Below, in pieces: positions 1 through 11,737 of a stretch of 64,000 nt of DNA (positions within the stretch are counted from its first letter, which is position 1; every line of letters begins with the position of its first letter). The translations under genes and the position numbers were made by a program. Below the pieces are notes generated by a model. The model saw only the letters and a list, made by a program, of their open reading frames with translations. It made no database searches and had not been told where the DNA came from. Location: assembly GCA_019096065.1 (NCBI GenBank), contig JAGUCH010000004.1, forward strand, positions 7,874,001 to 7,938,000, given 5' to 3'. Origin of the DNA: Paracyclopina nana. Lineage: Eukaryota; Arthropoda; Copepoda; Cyclopoida; Cyclopettidae.

Positions 1-200
1 GAGCAGCCTCAATTTGCAGCTAAAGTTTTGTAAGACTTGCAGCGTAATCAGTAATGGCGTCAATTTGTTGTCAGTGACTCAGCTGAGATTCTCTAGTTGC
101 TACTGGGATCAAAGTATGATGGATCGAAATAGTAGGTCGAGCTTGTCTTGGAATTTCAACAAACCTGGGATTTTCGGTTACTGTTAGAGAAAAATGAATC

Positions 201-385
201 CCCACCACCCTCAGCAAAAGTTAGACCCCGCGAAAAATCCCTGATCGGCCGGGAAAAATTTGAGAACCTTGCACATTTTTCATTTCCTCGCTGCGCTCGG
301 ATGAAAAATAGTTGCTCGGTTCTCAAATTTTTTCCGACCTCTCAGGGATTTTTCTTGGGGTCTAACTTTTGCTGAGGGGGTAGGG
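201..385. mobile_element. Hairpin MITE-like inverted repeat
   Basis: A 185-bp near-palindrome. The left end (201-215, CCCACCACCCTCAGC) matches the right end (371-385) inverted with two mismatches. Pairing continues inward through AAAAGTTAGACCCC, the AAAATCCCTGA block and TTTGAGAACC, leaving an imperfect centre. This is the form of a small non-autonomous DNA transposon or an intact fold-back sequence. No convincing target duplication is seen, so the superfamily is open. A short open frame crosses it but is a by-product of the hairpin. Confidence 0.6.
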
Positions 386-391
386 AACTAT

Positions 392-2290
392 TAATTTCCA
401 TCCCTTCAGAGGTTGTTTGCGCCTGTTGAAATTTGTTTGCCCTATTTCCTTCACTGTAAACTGATGTTATGGGCAAACAAATGATTAGGGCCATTATTTC
501 GGCCTTTTTGGCCTTGAATCATGAGAATGAAATCAGAGAGGACTAATCAAGTCACTTTAGGGCAAATGCAGCTTGCTGAAGGTTTGTTTGCCCCATAATC
601 GACTTTTCACTTTTGCGTGTAAAAAGCGAAAAGTGCAAAAATGCTGCAATATTGAGCAAGTCAACTTTTTCTGGCCTTTTTGGCCTTCCACACCAAGGTA
701 AGACTCAAGGGAAGTCCCAGTAACATGAAAGAGGTTATATCCATCCCTTCAGAGGTTGTTTGCGCCTGTTGAAATTTGTTTGCCCTATTTCCTTCACTGT
801 AAACTGCTGTTATGGGCAAACAAATGATTAGGGCCTTTATTTCGGCCTTTTTGGCCTTGAATCATGAGAATGAAATCAGAGAGGACCAATCAAGTCACTT
901 TAGGGCAAATGCAGCTTGCTGAAGGTTTGTTTGCCCCATAATAGACTTTTCACTTTTGCGCGTAAAAAGCGAAAAGTGCAAAAATGCTACAATATTGAGC
1001 AAGTCAACTTTTTCTGGCCTTTTTGGCCTCCCACACCAAGGTAAGACTCAAGGGAAGTCCCAGTAACATGAACCAGGTTATTTCCATCCCTTCAGAGGTT
1101 GTTTGCCCCTATTGGAATTTGTTTGCCCAATTTCTTTCACAGTGTTGTACTGTTATGGGCAAACAAATTATCTATATTTTTATTTTTTTTATTAGGGCCA
1201 TTATTTTGGCCTTGTTGGCCTTGAATAATGTAATTCTCAATGTAAGACCTTTAGAGACCTTTAAAAAGGCTTAAGTAAAAGCATAAATGATTTGTTTGCC
1301 CCTAACAGTGAAGGAAATTGGGCAAACAAATTCTAATAATGGGAAACAGCCTCTGATGGAACGGAAATAAGCTGACTCATGTTACTGGGACTTCCCTAGA
1401 GTCTTACCTTGGTGTGGAAGGCCAAAAAGGCCAGAAAAAGTTGACTTGCTCAATATTGTAGCATTTTTGCACTTTTTGCTTTTTACGCGTAAAAGCGAAA
1501 AGTCGATTATTGGGCAAACAAACCTTCAGCAAGCTGCATTTGCCCTAACGTGACTTGATTGGTCCTCTCTTATTTCATTCTCATTGCTCAAGGCCAAAAT
1601 GGCCATGATAAAAATATAGATAATTTGTTTGCCCATAACAGTACTACACTGTGAAAGAAATAGGGCAAACAAATTCCAATAGGGGCAAACAACCTCTGAA
1701 GGGATGGAAATAACATGGTTCATGTTACTAGGCCTTACTTTGAGCCTTACCTTGGTGTGGAAGGCCAAAAAGGCCAGAAAAAGTTCACTTGCTCAATATT
1801 GCAACAGTTTTGCACTTTTCGCTTTTTGCGCACAAAAGCGCAAAGTCAATTTTGGGCCAAACAAACTTTCAAGATGCTTCATTGGTCTTTTGTCATGTCA
1901 TTTACATTATTCAAGGCCAAAAAGGCCATGATAAAAGAATAGATAATTTGTTTGCCCATAACATTACTGCACCGCGCCGTGAAAGAAATAGGGCAAACAA
2001 ATTCCAATAGGGGCAAAAAAACTCTGAAGTGATTGAAATTAGCTGATTCATGTTACTAGGCCTTACTTTGAGCCTTACCTTGGTGTGGAAGGCCAAAAAG
2101 GCCAGAAAAAGTTCACTTGCTCATTATTGCAGCAGGTTTGTACTTTTCGCTTTTAACGCGTAAAAGCGAAAAGTCGATTATGGGCCAAACAAACTTTCAG
2201 GATGCTTTGTTGGCCCAAAACTGACTTTATTGGTCTTCTGTCATGTCATTCACATTTTTCAAGGCCAAAAAGGCATAATAAAGACCTAAA
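392..2290. repeat. Complex repeat block of about 340-bp units, head-to-tail then inverted
   Basis: Two full forward units start at 399 and 741 (CCATCCCTTCAGAGG) and a partial third at 1084. After a turn near 1250-1290 the same unit runs in the opposite orientation, with unit ends near 1371, 1712 and 2040 and a last truncated copy to about 2290. Each unit holds palindromic GGCCTTTTTGGCC-type sites, TTGTTTGCCC words and a GCGAAAAGTGCAAAAATG motif. Two large opposed arms built of tandem repeats is the architecture of foldback elements, but a satellite with an internal inversion would look similar. No transposase is present. Confidence 0.75.
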
Positions 2291-2396
2291 TAATTTGTTT
2301 GCCTTTGTTTGCCCTTGTTTGCCTCTGTTTGCCTCTGTTTGCCCTTGTTTGCCTAGTTTGCCTTGTTTGCCGTTGTTTGCCTTTGTTTGCCCTATT
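2291..2396. repeat. TTGTTTGCC tandem array
   Basis: About ten tandem copies of a 9-11-bp word, TTGTTTGCCYT, with small variations. The word is the same one found inside the neighbouring 340-bp units, so the array is probably a local expansion of that block's edge. Confidence 0.8.
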
Positions 2397-2399
2397 TAG

Positions 2400-2945
2400 A
2401 CACTACCTGAGAACACACTCAGAAGACTCAGTGCACAAAATACTTGTACACAAAGGTCCCTGAGCATAAAAATTACTTGCACACAAACTAGTACTAGGTG
2501 TAAACAAATTAATTGTATGCATTGTTATTGTACACAAAGTACATGTACACAAAAGTTCCAGTACACAAAGTACCTGTACTAGGTGTAAACAAATTTTAAA
2601 ACTGTATATGCATTGTTATTGCACACAAAGTACATGTACACAAAAGTACCAGTACACAAGGTACCTGTACTAGGTGTAGACAAATTAATTGTATTTGCAT
2701 TGTTATTGTACACAAAGTACATGTACACAAAAGTACCAGTACACAAAGTACCTGCACACTAAAGTTCCTGCACACTAAAGTTCCTGCACGCTTAAGTACC
2801 TGTACACAAAAGTATCTATACTAAAATTACATTACATGTCCACAAAAATGCCGGTACATAAGAGTACTTGTATATAAAAGAACCTAGACACAAAAGTACC
2901 TGGCATAAAAAAGTACCTGTACAAAAAAGTCTTTAACGTAGCACC
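2400..2945. repeat. GTACACAAAAGTACC degenerate minisatellite
   Basis: Some 25 imperfect copies of a roughly 15-bp word, GTACACAAAAGTACC, which is partly self-complementary (GTAC at both ends). A longer period of about 110-120 bp is overlaid, marked by ACTAGGTGTAAACAAATT near 2490, 2580 and 2670. No coding potential. Confidence 0.75.
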
Positions 2946-3276
2946 TTATTTGTTATTGGCCGTGACCTAAAAATATTGCATCTTAGCCGTGTATACTAAA
3001 TACCGCACACATACGCAACGCAACGCACACTGCTAAATACCGCACACAGCAAAAAAAAATGGAAATGCTTTTAAAAAATTTTGACGGGCAATTATTCTAA
3101 GACACTGATAATTCAAATAAATTGTTTTCACTTAGTGCTTTACACTGCTAGTTAAATCATTAGCTTAGGCGCATGAACTAATTTTTGTTGATGGAAATGG
3201 GCTGTAGCAGTTTTTTTGGTGGCAAAATGATAATTTGGTAGCTAAGCCCGTGAAAACAGCTTTTTGAACCACCATC

Positions 3277-4214
3277 ATGGCTTGTAGGCTCCTAACAATT
3301 ATTTTCTGTTGCTTCCCAAGTAAGCCAGTTTTGGATAAAAAATGGACCTAGCTCTTTCAGCCTTTCATCCTTTGATTAATTCTTGACTTTATTCAGTATA
3401 TGGTCCCTGTTGCTGAGGGTAACTAGCGCCACCTATTGAGAAAATAGAGCTTGCATCAAAGTAGCAATATTTTCAGTTTTTCTAAGAAAGCAAAAGGAAA
3501 TGATGCTGCATTTAGGGTTCAGCTCAATTATTATTTTTCCTGCGCCAAATTTGAATCTTTACCTGTCAATTCACATTGATTTATGCTTTAGATAGCCTAG
3601 AAGTATAGCATAACATTTCAAAAAAGGTCTTGATTCCACATAATTTGCCATTAATTCTAGGCAGCTCATGGGGATATGTGAACTGGACTTGGCGCAAACT
3701 CCAAACCATTGAAAACCCCTCTTTCTATTACCATACTTGTCTCAGCTTCATTCCTGGTGACACAAACAGAGTCTACATGATTGGCTCAGCTAGTCAGCAA
3801 TTGCTGAACTCAAACTTGATTGAATATAGTTTTGACACTGACTCCTACTCAGTGGTAAAAGCTCGCGAGGGTCGTGTGGAAAAACATGGATGCATTGGAT
3901 TTAGAGATTTAGAGAATGGTCTGAGGTATTTTGCCATTGTCAGTGATGGAGAAAACCTATCGGACAAGGTTACACTGTTTAACTTCTCCTCTAATGCCTG
4001 GACAGATTTACCAAAGTACCCAGTTCCAATTCGATTGCCAAGGGTGGTTGAAGTCCAAGGGTTCTTATATGTGTTTGGTGGGAATGTAGACACTGGTCCC
4101 TATAAGAAAGCCTTTAAACTGAACTGGAAAATCTCAAATGATGAATGGACATTGGTTGCAAATTTGTTTCATGCTACAAACCTTGAATCAACTTTTGCCA
4201 TACCTTATCAATAA
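3277..4214 (+). CDS. Small secreted kelch-repeat protein
   Basis: Two exons, 3277-3319 and 3661-4214, give 198 residues. Exon 1 encodes a signal-peptide start (MACRLLTIIFCCF) and ends in phase 1 at GTAAGC. Exon 2 follows an AG acceptor and continues in phase as SSWGYVNW. Kelch-type strands are visible, for example YHTCLSFI and VVEVQGFLYVFGGN near the C terminus. Kelch blades act as interaction surfaces; the ligand here is unknown. At 198 residues it holds only about three or four blades, fewer than the five to seven needed to close a propeller, so it may oligomerise or be a truncated duplicate. AATAAA overlaps the stop codon and a second one follows about 20 bp on. Exon 1 rests on the phase match and hydrophobic leader. 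Confidence 0.6.
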
Positions 4215-4288
4215 AAGCTTTACCTTAGATCTCAATAAAAAAAAATGTGGAATCAGGTATATGGTATTTCACAGTTGAATGACAAAAT

Positions 4289-7200
4289 TTATTGCCCACA
4301 AGGCTTAGTTTTGACACCTATTTGGCTCTTTTCCCCTTGTAGGCCCTTAGGAGAATAAGCCCAAACTGTTAGAATGTACTGGGAATTGCATTTAAGTTGC
4401 CTCTCTTCCACTATTTGGCAATCATCTTCAATGCTCTGAATTCTGCTTGCAGATTTGGTAGCTTCCACCTCACTAGTGGTCCAATCCCATGAATTGGCAC
4501 ACTGGGGATCAGCAAATGGAGGGCACCAACTTGCTGTGAAGCCATCAGAAAATATTTCAACAATTTGTAGGTTGGTAGCTGGTCCAGGAGCATTGTCATT
4601 GGTAGTCAATGCCATGGTTGAACTCTCCCCAAAAATGTTCTGAGCCCATGCCCTAACAGTGATACCATAGTTGCTGGTGCAAGGCTTCAAAGGCCCTAAT
4701 GATAAAAAAAGCTACTATAAAACTTTTATATATTGGTACTGAAAGTTTAACTACCTATTGTCACCTTGTTCACATCATCTTCAACTCTTGTGGAACCAAT
4801 GTCGCTGTCATCACCTTGGTTAGTCCATAAGACCTCATACTCATCAATGCAGTTGAAGTGTTGCTCTGGAGGAAACCAAGAAATGGTAGCTGATGTATCA
4901 GTTATGTCATGGGCTGACACTTGAGTTGGATGATCCATGACCGGAGTCAAGCCTGTGGTCCCCTCAGAGGAAAGAATATCGCTTGATCCTGCACCGTTGA
5001 AGCCTTCAGAGAAAATTGTGAAGTTGTAGTCAGTGCAGAATTCTAGACCACTAATTCTCTCAACAAAATCAAAGTTGAGAAGAGGATCTTCAGTGGTTGT
5101 TAACTCAGTAGTGGGTGTAATGGTTGTCTCTGTTGTAGATAATGTGGTTGTTTCAATTGGAGTTGTGTATGTGGTTATTTCAGATTCAGTAGTGGTTGTT
5201 TCAGCATCAGTTGTGGTTGTTTCAGCTTCAGTTGTGGTTGAGTCATAAGTGGTGGTTGTTAACTCAGTAGTGGGTGTAATGGTTGTCTCTGTTGTAGATA
5301 ATGTGGTTGTTTCAATTGGAGTTGTGTATGTGGTTATTTCAGATTCAGTAGTGGTTGTTTCAGCATCAGTTGTGGTTGTTTCAGCTTCAGTTGTGGTTGA
5401 GTCATAAGTGGTGGTTGTAGTACCAGGAACAGTTGTTACATCATCTTCACTGATGTCATCATAATCATTGTATCCCAAAGATCTTTTTTGTAATGTGTGG
5501 TAATCTTGAATGAGTGAATAGAAACTCGTGACATATCTGTAGAGAAAGATAACTAGATTAAAATAAGGTCCCAACATATGATTTTTTCAACAAGTACTCA
5601 CCTTTGAACACACCAAGGGTTTACTACTGGCCTGTCCCATGCTAGGTAAACTGCATCCATTTCAATTCTAGCCACTTGAAAGTTTATAGGCTCACCAGGG
5701 GCTAATACATGGGTCACATCATTTAAAGTCAATCAGATATGGCTATTTTTTACTAACCTTCCAATTCAGTTGAGTCTGTGTGCACACCATCAATACCTAC
5801 CAATCCATTTTTGGTTAAAGCAGCAATTCTGATTCTATAGCTTGCACAAGGCTCAAGGCTAGTGATGACAAATTCATTGGCCTGTTCAAAGCTACCAACC
5901 ACTTCTGTCTCAAGGCAAGTCTCATCCAACCGCAAAGCAACTGGACTATCCAGGAATGCTCCAAAAGGCAAAAGCTTATAGCAAATTCTGTACTTGAATA
6001 CACATTCTTTGTGCTCAATTGGAGGAAACCATTGAACACCAATTGTTGTTGATGTTTTGTTCAATGATGAAATGCTGACTGGACCAGAAGGAGCTATAAT
6101 CAGTCAATGACAAGAATCAAGTTGACTAAAGATAAGTTTATAAATTTTACCACTGTCAAGTGTTGTGACTTGGACTTTCCTATAAGTTTCAATACTTGTA
6201 CCAGGTTGTGCCTGGAAGGCTGTCATATTCAAATTGTAGGTCACACATGATCTTAGCTTTGTTATGGGGTCAGCATTGTCACATTCTGAAAATTAAAATG
6301 CTTGGTCAGCTAACACTTTTGACTAGCACAAATTATCAAACCTTTAGTGCGACTAATGTGTGTGAAGTCAATTTCTCCATCCGAAGCAACAAATTCCATC
6401 TCATATCGATCAACCCCCTCCCAATCAGAGCAGGGACAAGTCCAGTGAGCAATTAGGGATGAGGCTGTTATGTCAGACACAGATAGCCTGCTACAGTCTT
6501 GCAAAGCCCCCTTATCAAACTCCTTCCTATTGGGATTGCCAGCAACATCAATGATGCTAAGTGCAGCTTTTCTGACACAACATGAAGCAACAAAGCCAAT
6601 GTCAACACTCTCATTGGTGCCAATGTCAAACTCATCAATCTCAAGATTAGCTTCTCCTTCATAGTCCACACCTGCATACCTCAGGCCTATCAGAAGAGCA
6701 ATCCATATAGATTGAAAATGCTCAAAGAATTTACTGATGGACAAGTACCTGATTCAAGGTCAAATACTGAAGCATTGAAACTCCACGAGTATAAATCACA
6801 AGTGTTTTCACTACTGGAGAGACTGTCACAGTCAGTTTCATTAATAATAATGTATTCAGGCCTAATGGTATCCACAACCTTCATGAAGAAGGTTAGATTT
6901 ATCTTTGATCCCTTGAAATTAAAAATGCATCTCTTACTCCTGATGTGATGACCAATCTTGACAAGGCAGAATTCTGAGTTCCATCTAGTAAACTTGTGGC
7001 TGTGACAACAATTGTACTGACATCACCCACTTGTGCATTGCCATCCACTGTGAATGTTGTAGTGATTGGAATAGATGCACCTTGGCCTACTTCAATGCTG
7101 AAAGAAAGATGACAGCAAAAATTCACTCTAATTGCCTTATGAACTTGTTCATAACTTACATTATACTTGGGTCTGACTCAAGAAACCCAAGGTCATCAGA

Positions 7201-9968
7201 TATCTCTACTCTAACATTTGAATCCTGGCTGCCATAGTTATAGATTGTGAAAACTGCCTGAACAGTCTCCCCCGGTGAAGCTTCAATTCTAGAAGAAGAA
7301 GCAGTCACTTCCACATAAGTTGTTGCTGGTGAAATGAGTGATGTCTTGACCCTGTGGAAAGTGTTCCCACCTGATGTGTATTCAAAGTTATAAAAGATGC
7401 TTGCACCATTTGCCAAAAAGAGGAAAATTTCTTACGGCTATCAGTTCCTTCAAGGCGAATGTAAAAAGACTCATTGGGCATTCTGTACTCTTCAGTAGCA
7501 ACAATGAAGTCTTCCTCAAAGCCAATCCTAAACTTGGGCTCATATTTATGCAAGACTTCACCAGAAGGAGTAACAAATGTGACAAAGTCCACACTTCTTA
7601 TTTTGGGCTTCTCCACCGCAGTCATTCTAATACTTATGAATGGAGTTGATGCTAAAAAAGGGGAGTGAGGGTAGCAAAGTTAGAGTAAATGATTTTCAGT
7701 ACTTGCAATGGGTTGCCCTTGAAATGGCTGCAATGATGGATGTGTAGTGTTCATGTCTAGAATTTCAAAGCTGTCAACAAAGTTGAAAGAGCAATCAGCC
7801 AAGATCTCTGTCTTGTAAGGCTTTTCATCAATTGGTGTGACTTTCAAGAACCAAATGCCTTCTTGGTCAGGCACAAAACTCAATTCCAAAAGACCTTCCC
7901 CAATGAAAACAACCTCAAAGTCTAATCCTGATGCTATCAAGCTGCTGTTGTCAAACAAGTTAACAATCACCTCATCTAAAGGAACTCGTTATTGCATTGG
8001 TTCTAGGTTTTGTTAGTGTTGACTTACCATTTGGTGCATGGACATAAGCTTCAGATAAATTTCCTGCCACTCTGATGCCAATTCTGAATCCTTCTTTGTC
8101 AATAGAGTTATCAACTAAAATTTCTGTTGTACTTTGAAAGACTCTATCATCAAGTGAGGATATAGTAGCCTGAAAATGAAATGTTATTAATTTGAACACA
8201 TTTTGGAATAAAACATTTTACTAACCTTTGAAGTTTGAATTGATTGTGAGAGCAATCCTACAATGTCTTGCACTGAAGTCTTTGAGGACTCTATGAATAA
8301 TCCTCCAGTTTCTTGACAAGTTCTCAGCAACTCTGGAGCAATTGGGCTAAAGCAACAATAACACATTAGTTCTTAAATCATCATGATGGACATACTGATT
8401 GAAGTACTTGTTTTCTGTCCAAATCACATTGACTTTGCTACTTTTTGCAATTGCAAGCGAAATGATTGTGTCTACTAATAAAATATCATCACCAGGCTCA
8501 TCAGTGAATACAAGGACATCTGTGAATTCAGGTGCTCTTGATAGTATGGACTAAATACAATAAATAGTTCAGAGAAAATTTGTGGAAATTGCAATTTTTT
8601 ACTTGAAGAGCTTGAAATACCAGCTCTGTTCCTCCACTAGGATAGAGACTGTCAAGAGCTTCCTTAACTTCTTCCTGATCCTTAGTAACAGTCAGTTCCA
8701 CACTTGACTCATAAGGAGCCAAGATGTAAACAGAGGGATTGATGCCTCCAGCATTAGCAGTATCAATGATTTCCTTCACTTGAGCTTTGACTGCTTCAAT
8801 TTCATTTCCCATTGAACTAGAAGTGTCAATTGCTATGGCCAAAGGTGATCCAAATGTTAAATCAAGTAGGGACATGTATGCATCATTTTGAATAGTTTTC
8901 CTTACATTCTCCATGTAATCAAAAGTAGCCTTTAAAGACAAAGGAATGATGAATAATACTTCAGTGAGGTAAAGTTCATCAATAAAATAGATGCATAATT
9001 GCCAAGTAAATAAACAACTTACTGATACAGCTAGTCTAGAAGCTTGTTTGTGATAAGCAAAATGAGGAGAAAAGCATTTAGATGAGGTGTCCTTGTTGAT
9101 TCCTCCTATATTTCCTTCATCCAACTTGCTCCCATGTCCACACTTTTGCACACCATCAGGCATATCCTATAACAAATTCAATTAGGCTTATTTGTGATCA
9201 ATAACACAGACAAATCTTGCTCACATTGTAATGGAAATATCCAGAAGTAATTTCATTCACTGAAATATCGCTCTGATTACATGTTCCTGTCTCTTCATTG
9301 GCAATTAAGCCAATATCACCAAAAACCAAATCTGCTGGGTTGTCATTGCCATTTTCAACCCAGTTAGAGTGGGCATAAAATTTTTGAATGCTGTGAAGAC
9401 TCTTCCCTAGCAAAACCCTGGCAGTTGAAAACTTGCCATCTCCTGCCACTGTGTTAATTTGGTTGTTCCTTATCAAAAGCTCCCTTTGCCCTTGCAGAAA
9501 TTGTTCAGCATCAAAATGCAGGTTGGGATCTTCCTTCACTCCTGGTTGACCATCTAGCCCAATGTTAGCAGTTACAATTGAAAAGACTGCAGCCAAAAAC
9601 CTATCCGGAGAAGCACATCCCCCAAAGTAGGACCTAGACCAATTCTTTCATGTTAATGCTGTCCATCCTTGATCATTTAAGAAGGCTGAAACTTACTGGA
9701 AGACTTGAGAAAGCGTAGCAGAAGGCTCGGGTGGTTCATAAACTGGACTCAGCTCAGAGAAGAGCTGAATCACTGAACGTTTAATGCCTTCAACAGTGAT
9801 GGACTCATGAGTTGCTGTATCCCTGCCAATTTCATCCAATGTTTCAGAAGAATTTGCACAAAACAAGGGAAGCAAGCGAGGATCACCAGTTTTGAACACA
9901 TTAGATCCCAAAAAGGCAATTGAGAAATCAATACAAAGTAAAGTGACAAAAAGTATGACTGACCTCAT
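4289..9968 (-). CDS. Large secreted VWA7/hemicentin-like protein with mucin and FN3-like tail
   Basis: Exons on the minus strand: 9968-9697, 9633-9225, 9166-9023, 8929-8603, 8550-8396, 8346-8226, 8169-8028, 7975-7703, 7651-7160, 7097-6938, 6902-6749, 6686-6342, 6285-6151, 6093-5758, 5701-5602, 5536-4755 and 4695-4289, about 1584 residues. A signal peptide (MRSVILFVTLLC) is followed by the N-terminal region typical of VWA7, with KFYAHSNWVE. Next is a von Willebrand A domain with a complete MIDAS: DTSSS near residue 310, the Thr in SGGTEL and Asp in FTDE. Ig/FN3-like beta modules with SWFPPE and CEPC-type Cys pairs come next, split by a Thr-rich mucin stretch. Such proteins are extracellular adhesion or matrix components. 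Phase fits at every junction except in 7651-7160, where one base is missing near 7430. A TATA box lies just upstream. VWA7 or hemicentin-like is a family call; CLCA was considered and is less likely. Confidence 0.8.
5094..5411 (-). repeat. 159-bp tandem duplication in the mucin-coding exon
   Basis: Two nearly identical 159-bp units, with TAACTCAGTAGTGGG recurring at 5101 and 5260. Each encodes 53 residues of Thr/Glu/Ser-rich sequence such as TTTEAETTTTDAETTTTE. The length is a multiple of three, so the frame is kept. The near identity points to a recent duplication and a likely length polymorphism in the O-glycosylated linker. Confidence 0.85.
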
Positions 9969-10009
9969 CTTGATTAAGTCAATCATAATGGCAGTTTCTT
10001 GGCAGGGTG

Positions 10010-10017
10010 TATTTATA
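10010..10017 (-). promoter_or_regulatory. TATA box of the VWA7-like gene
   Basis: TATAAATA on the minus strand, about 42 bp before the ATG at 9968. This would place transcription start near 9980 with a very short 5' UTR. The DEG/ENaC gene starts about 150 bp away in the other direction, so the two genes share a compact divergent promoter region. Confidence 0.5.
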
Positions 10018-10169
10018 CAAAACTTATCCTTATCTGTATCATGCATTAGCATTATTGAATTTGATAAACATCTGTTTTAGATGAGCAAAGTGCTAGAGAT
10101 ATTTCAGGTAAATTTACTTTGTAAGCCAGATCAAATAATGTGAGCTATAAATTATTTACTTACCTTTAA

Positions 10170-11737
10170 ATGCAAAATTGCCAAATTGACCCGCTGAAGC
10201 AGCATTTTTTATCTCTATTTAGCAATTCAATTGAGCAAAGGTTGCTTCATTTACTTAAAACATTTTGGTATTGCTGGTACAGCCTGGTTATAGAACATCC
10301 CAAAAGACAAATATTTAGTCTGCCCAGTACACTCAATCCACTTGAAGGCTTGACAATGCAGTTGTTGTTGGTGAAAAAACTTTTCAAAGCTTTCCTATAC
10401 TTAATTGCGCTTTGTTTTTTCATTCTTCATATTTACAAAGTGGTGGTACAATATCAAGCAAAAAGAACAAACTACTCAACATCCATTGATGGGTCTGAGA
10501 CCAAGCTGAAACCTCCTTCAGTGACAATTTGCCCTGAAAACCCTGTCTTTTCCAAAAAGACAGATTGGGGCTCATTCAGGAATGACAGTTTTATTATTAA
10601 CAGAGATTTCAAAGTGAGCATTGGGTATGGACAGAATAGGATCAATGTCACTCATCTTGGAAAGTACAAAAGTGAAGAAAGTGGAGTTTCTCTCTTCAAT
10701 GTCTATGAAATCATGACCAAAACTAATGGGATATGCTACAATTTTGCCCCTCAATTGAGAATTGGCTATGACAACTACATCAATGTTTTTGTTGAGACAA
10801 TTCAAAAGGAAGAGGGCAGGATGTTTAACATCTTCTTTCACCTAGAATCAGAGCTCATTTCTTTGGTCTTTCATGATTGGCCTTATGTTGCCTATGTTAC
10901 AGCAAGGTCAGGCCTTGGGCAAGCTGTGGGCACATCCTTTTTGAGGTAAACATGAAATTGAAGAGGCACTTATTTTACCGGAGAAACCACCAAGACTGGC
11001 TTAATTCAAGATCTGGAGTCATTTCATCTTAAATTGTATTTGTAAATCCTGAGACAATCAAGTCCTTATGCTGTCAAGCCCTTCAGTTATAAAGCTCTTG
11101 AGTCATCAAAATACAGAGTTGTCAAGTCTTTGAGGAAACGTCAGGTCTTTAAGTCATCAAGTCCCTCAGTCTTTAATTAAAGCGGCTCTTCCACTAAGTA
11201 GTAATTTATGTATGGAAGTATAATTAGTGAATTTTTAGGATTGTATGGAAGAAGTTGCCTGAGAAAGGAGAATGTGAGGAATATGATCCTAATGATTCTG
11301 TGGTAAGGTGTGCAGCAATGCAGGTTTTGCAAAAGTTCAAGGATCAATTGCATTGTCAAACTATTCAGTTCAAGACTCTTTTTGAGCTGTTGAATGCAAC
11401 CAGGCCTTATTGTTCCTCCCTGCAAGAAGCAGACCTTATCAACCAGTTAATTCGAAGGGAAATTTACAACACCTCATGTTTGGCATTGTGTAAATATGAG
11501 ACATTTAAGGAGACTCACCATGTGAGCAAGTTTGGAAGTGCCAATCAATTGCTCATTACATTCAAATTCAAGGCAATGTTGACTGAGATCTATGAGGAGT
11601 TCCTTGTGTATGATTTCATCAATTTTATTGGCACTGTGGGTGGATCATTGGGACTTTTCATTGGCTTCTCCTTTATTGACTTCACCTCATACATTAATGA
11701 CTTTTTATTTCGCAAATGTTTGCCCAAAAGTAATTGA
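10170..11737 (+). CDS. DEG/ENaC family sodium channel subunit (pickpocket-like), short
   Basis: Two exons, 10170-10945 and 11239-11737, give 424 residues; the junction is phase 2 and reads through as FLRIVWKKLPEKGEC. Members are trimeric amiloride-type cation channels of the plasma membrane, with two membrane spans and a large Cys-rich ectodomain. Seen here: a first span near residues 64-88 (FLYLIALCFFILHIYK), the PPSVTICPENP segment just after it, a Cys-bearing ectodomain and, near the end, the pore signature FIGTVGGSLGLFIGFSF. At 424 residues it is shorter than the usual 500-700, and the loss is in the finger/knuckle part of the ectodomain. The 293-bp intron is filled with AAGTCTT-like words. 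The start at 10170 is the first Met of the open frame; a Met at about 10354 would leave too little before the first span. Confidence 0.8.

Noticed and set aside
148..375. 75-codon open frame at the left end
   Set aside because: It lies across the hairpin MITE and arises from its self-complementary sequence; no coding character.
2297..2396. CRISPR-like regular array
   Set aside because: Repeats are 9-11 bp with no unique spacers and the DNA is eukaryotic; it is a plain tandem repeat.
7395..7430. 36-nt microintron at the frame break
   Set aside because: Donor GTAAGA and acceptor CAAG exist, but joining them does not restore the downstream phase.
4289..9968. CLCA-type chloride channel regulator as identity
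   Set aside because: The N terminus has the VWA7 type HSNWVE region rather than the HExxH metalloprotease domain of CLCA.
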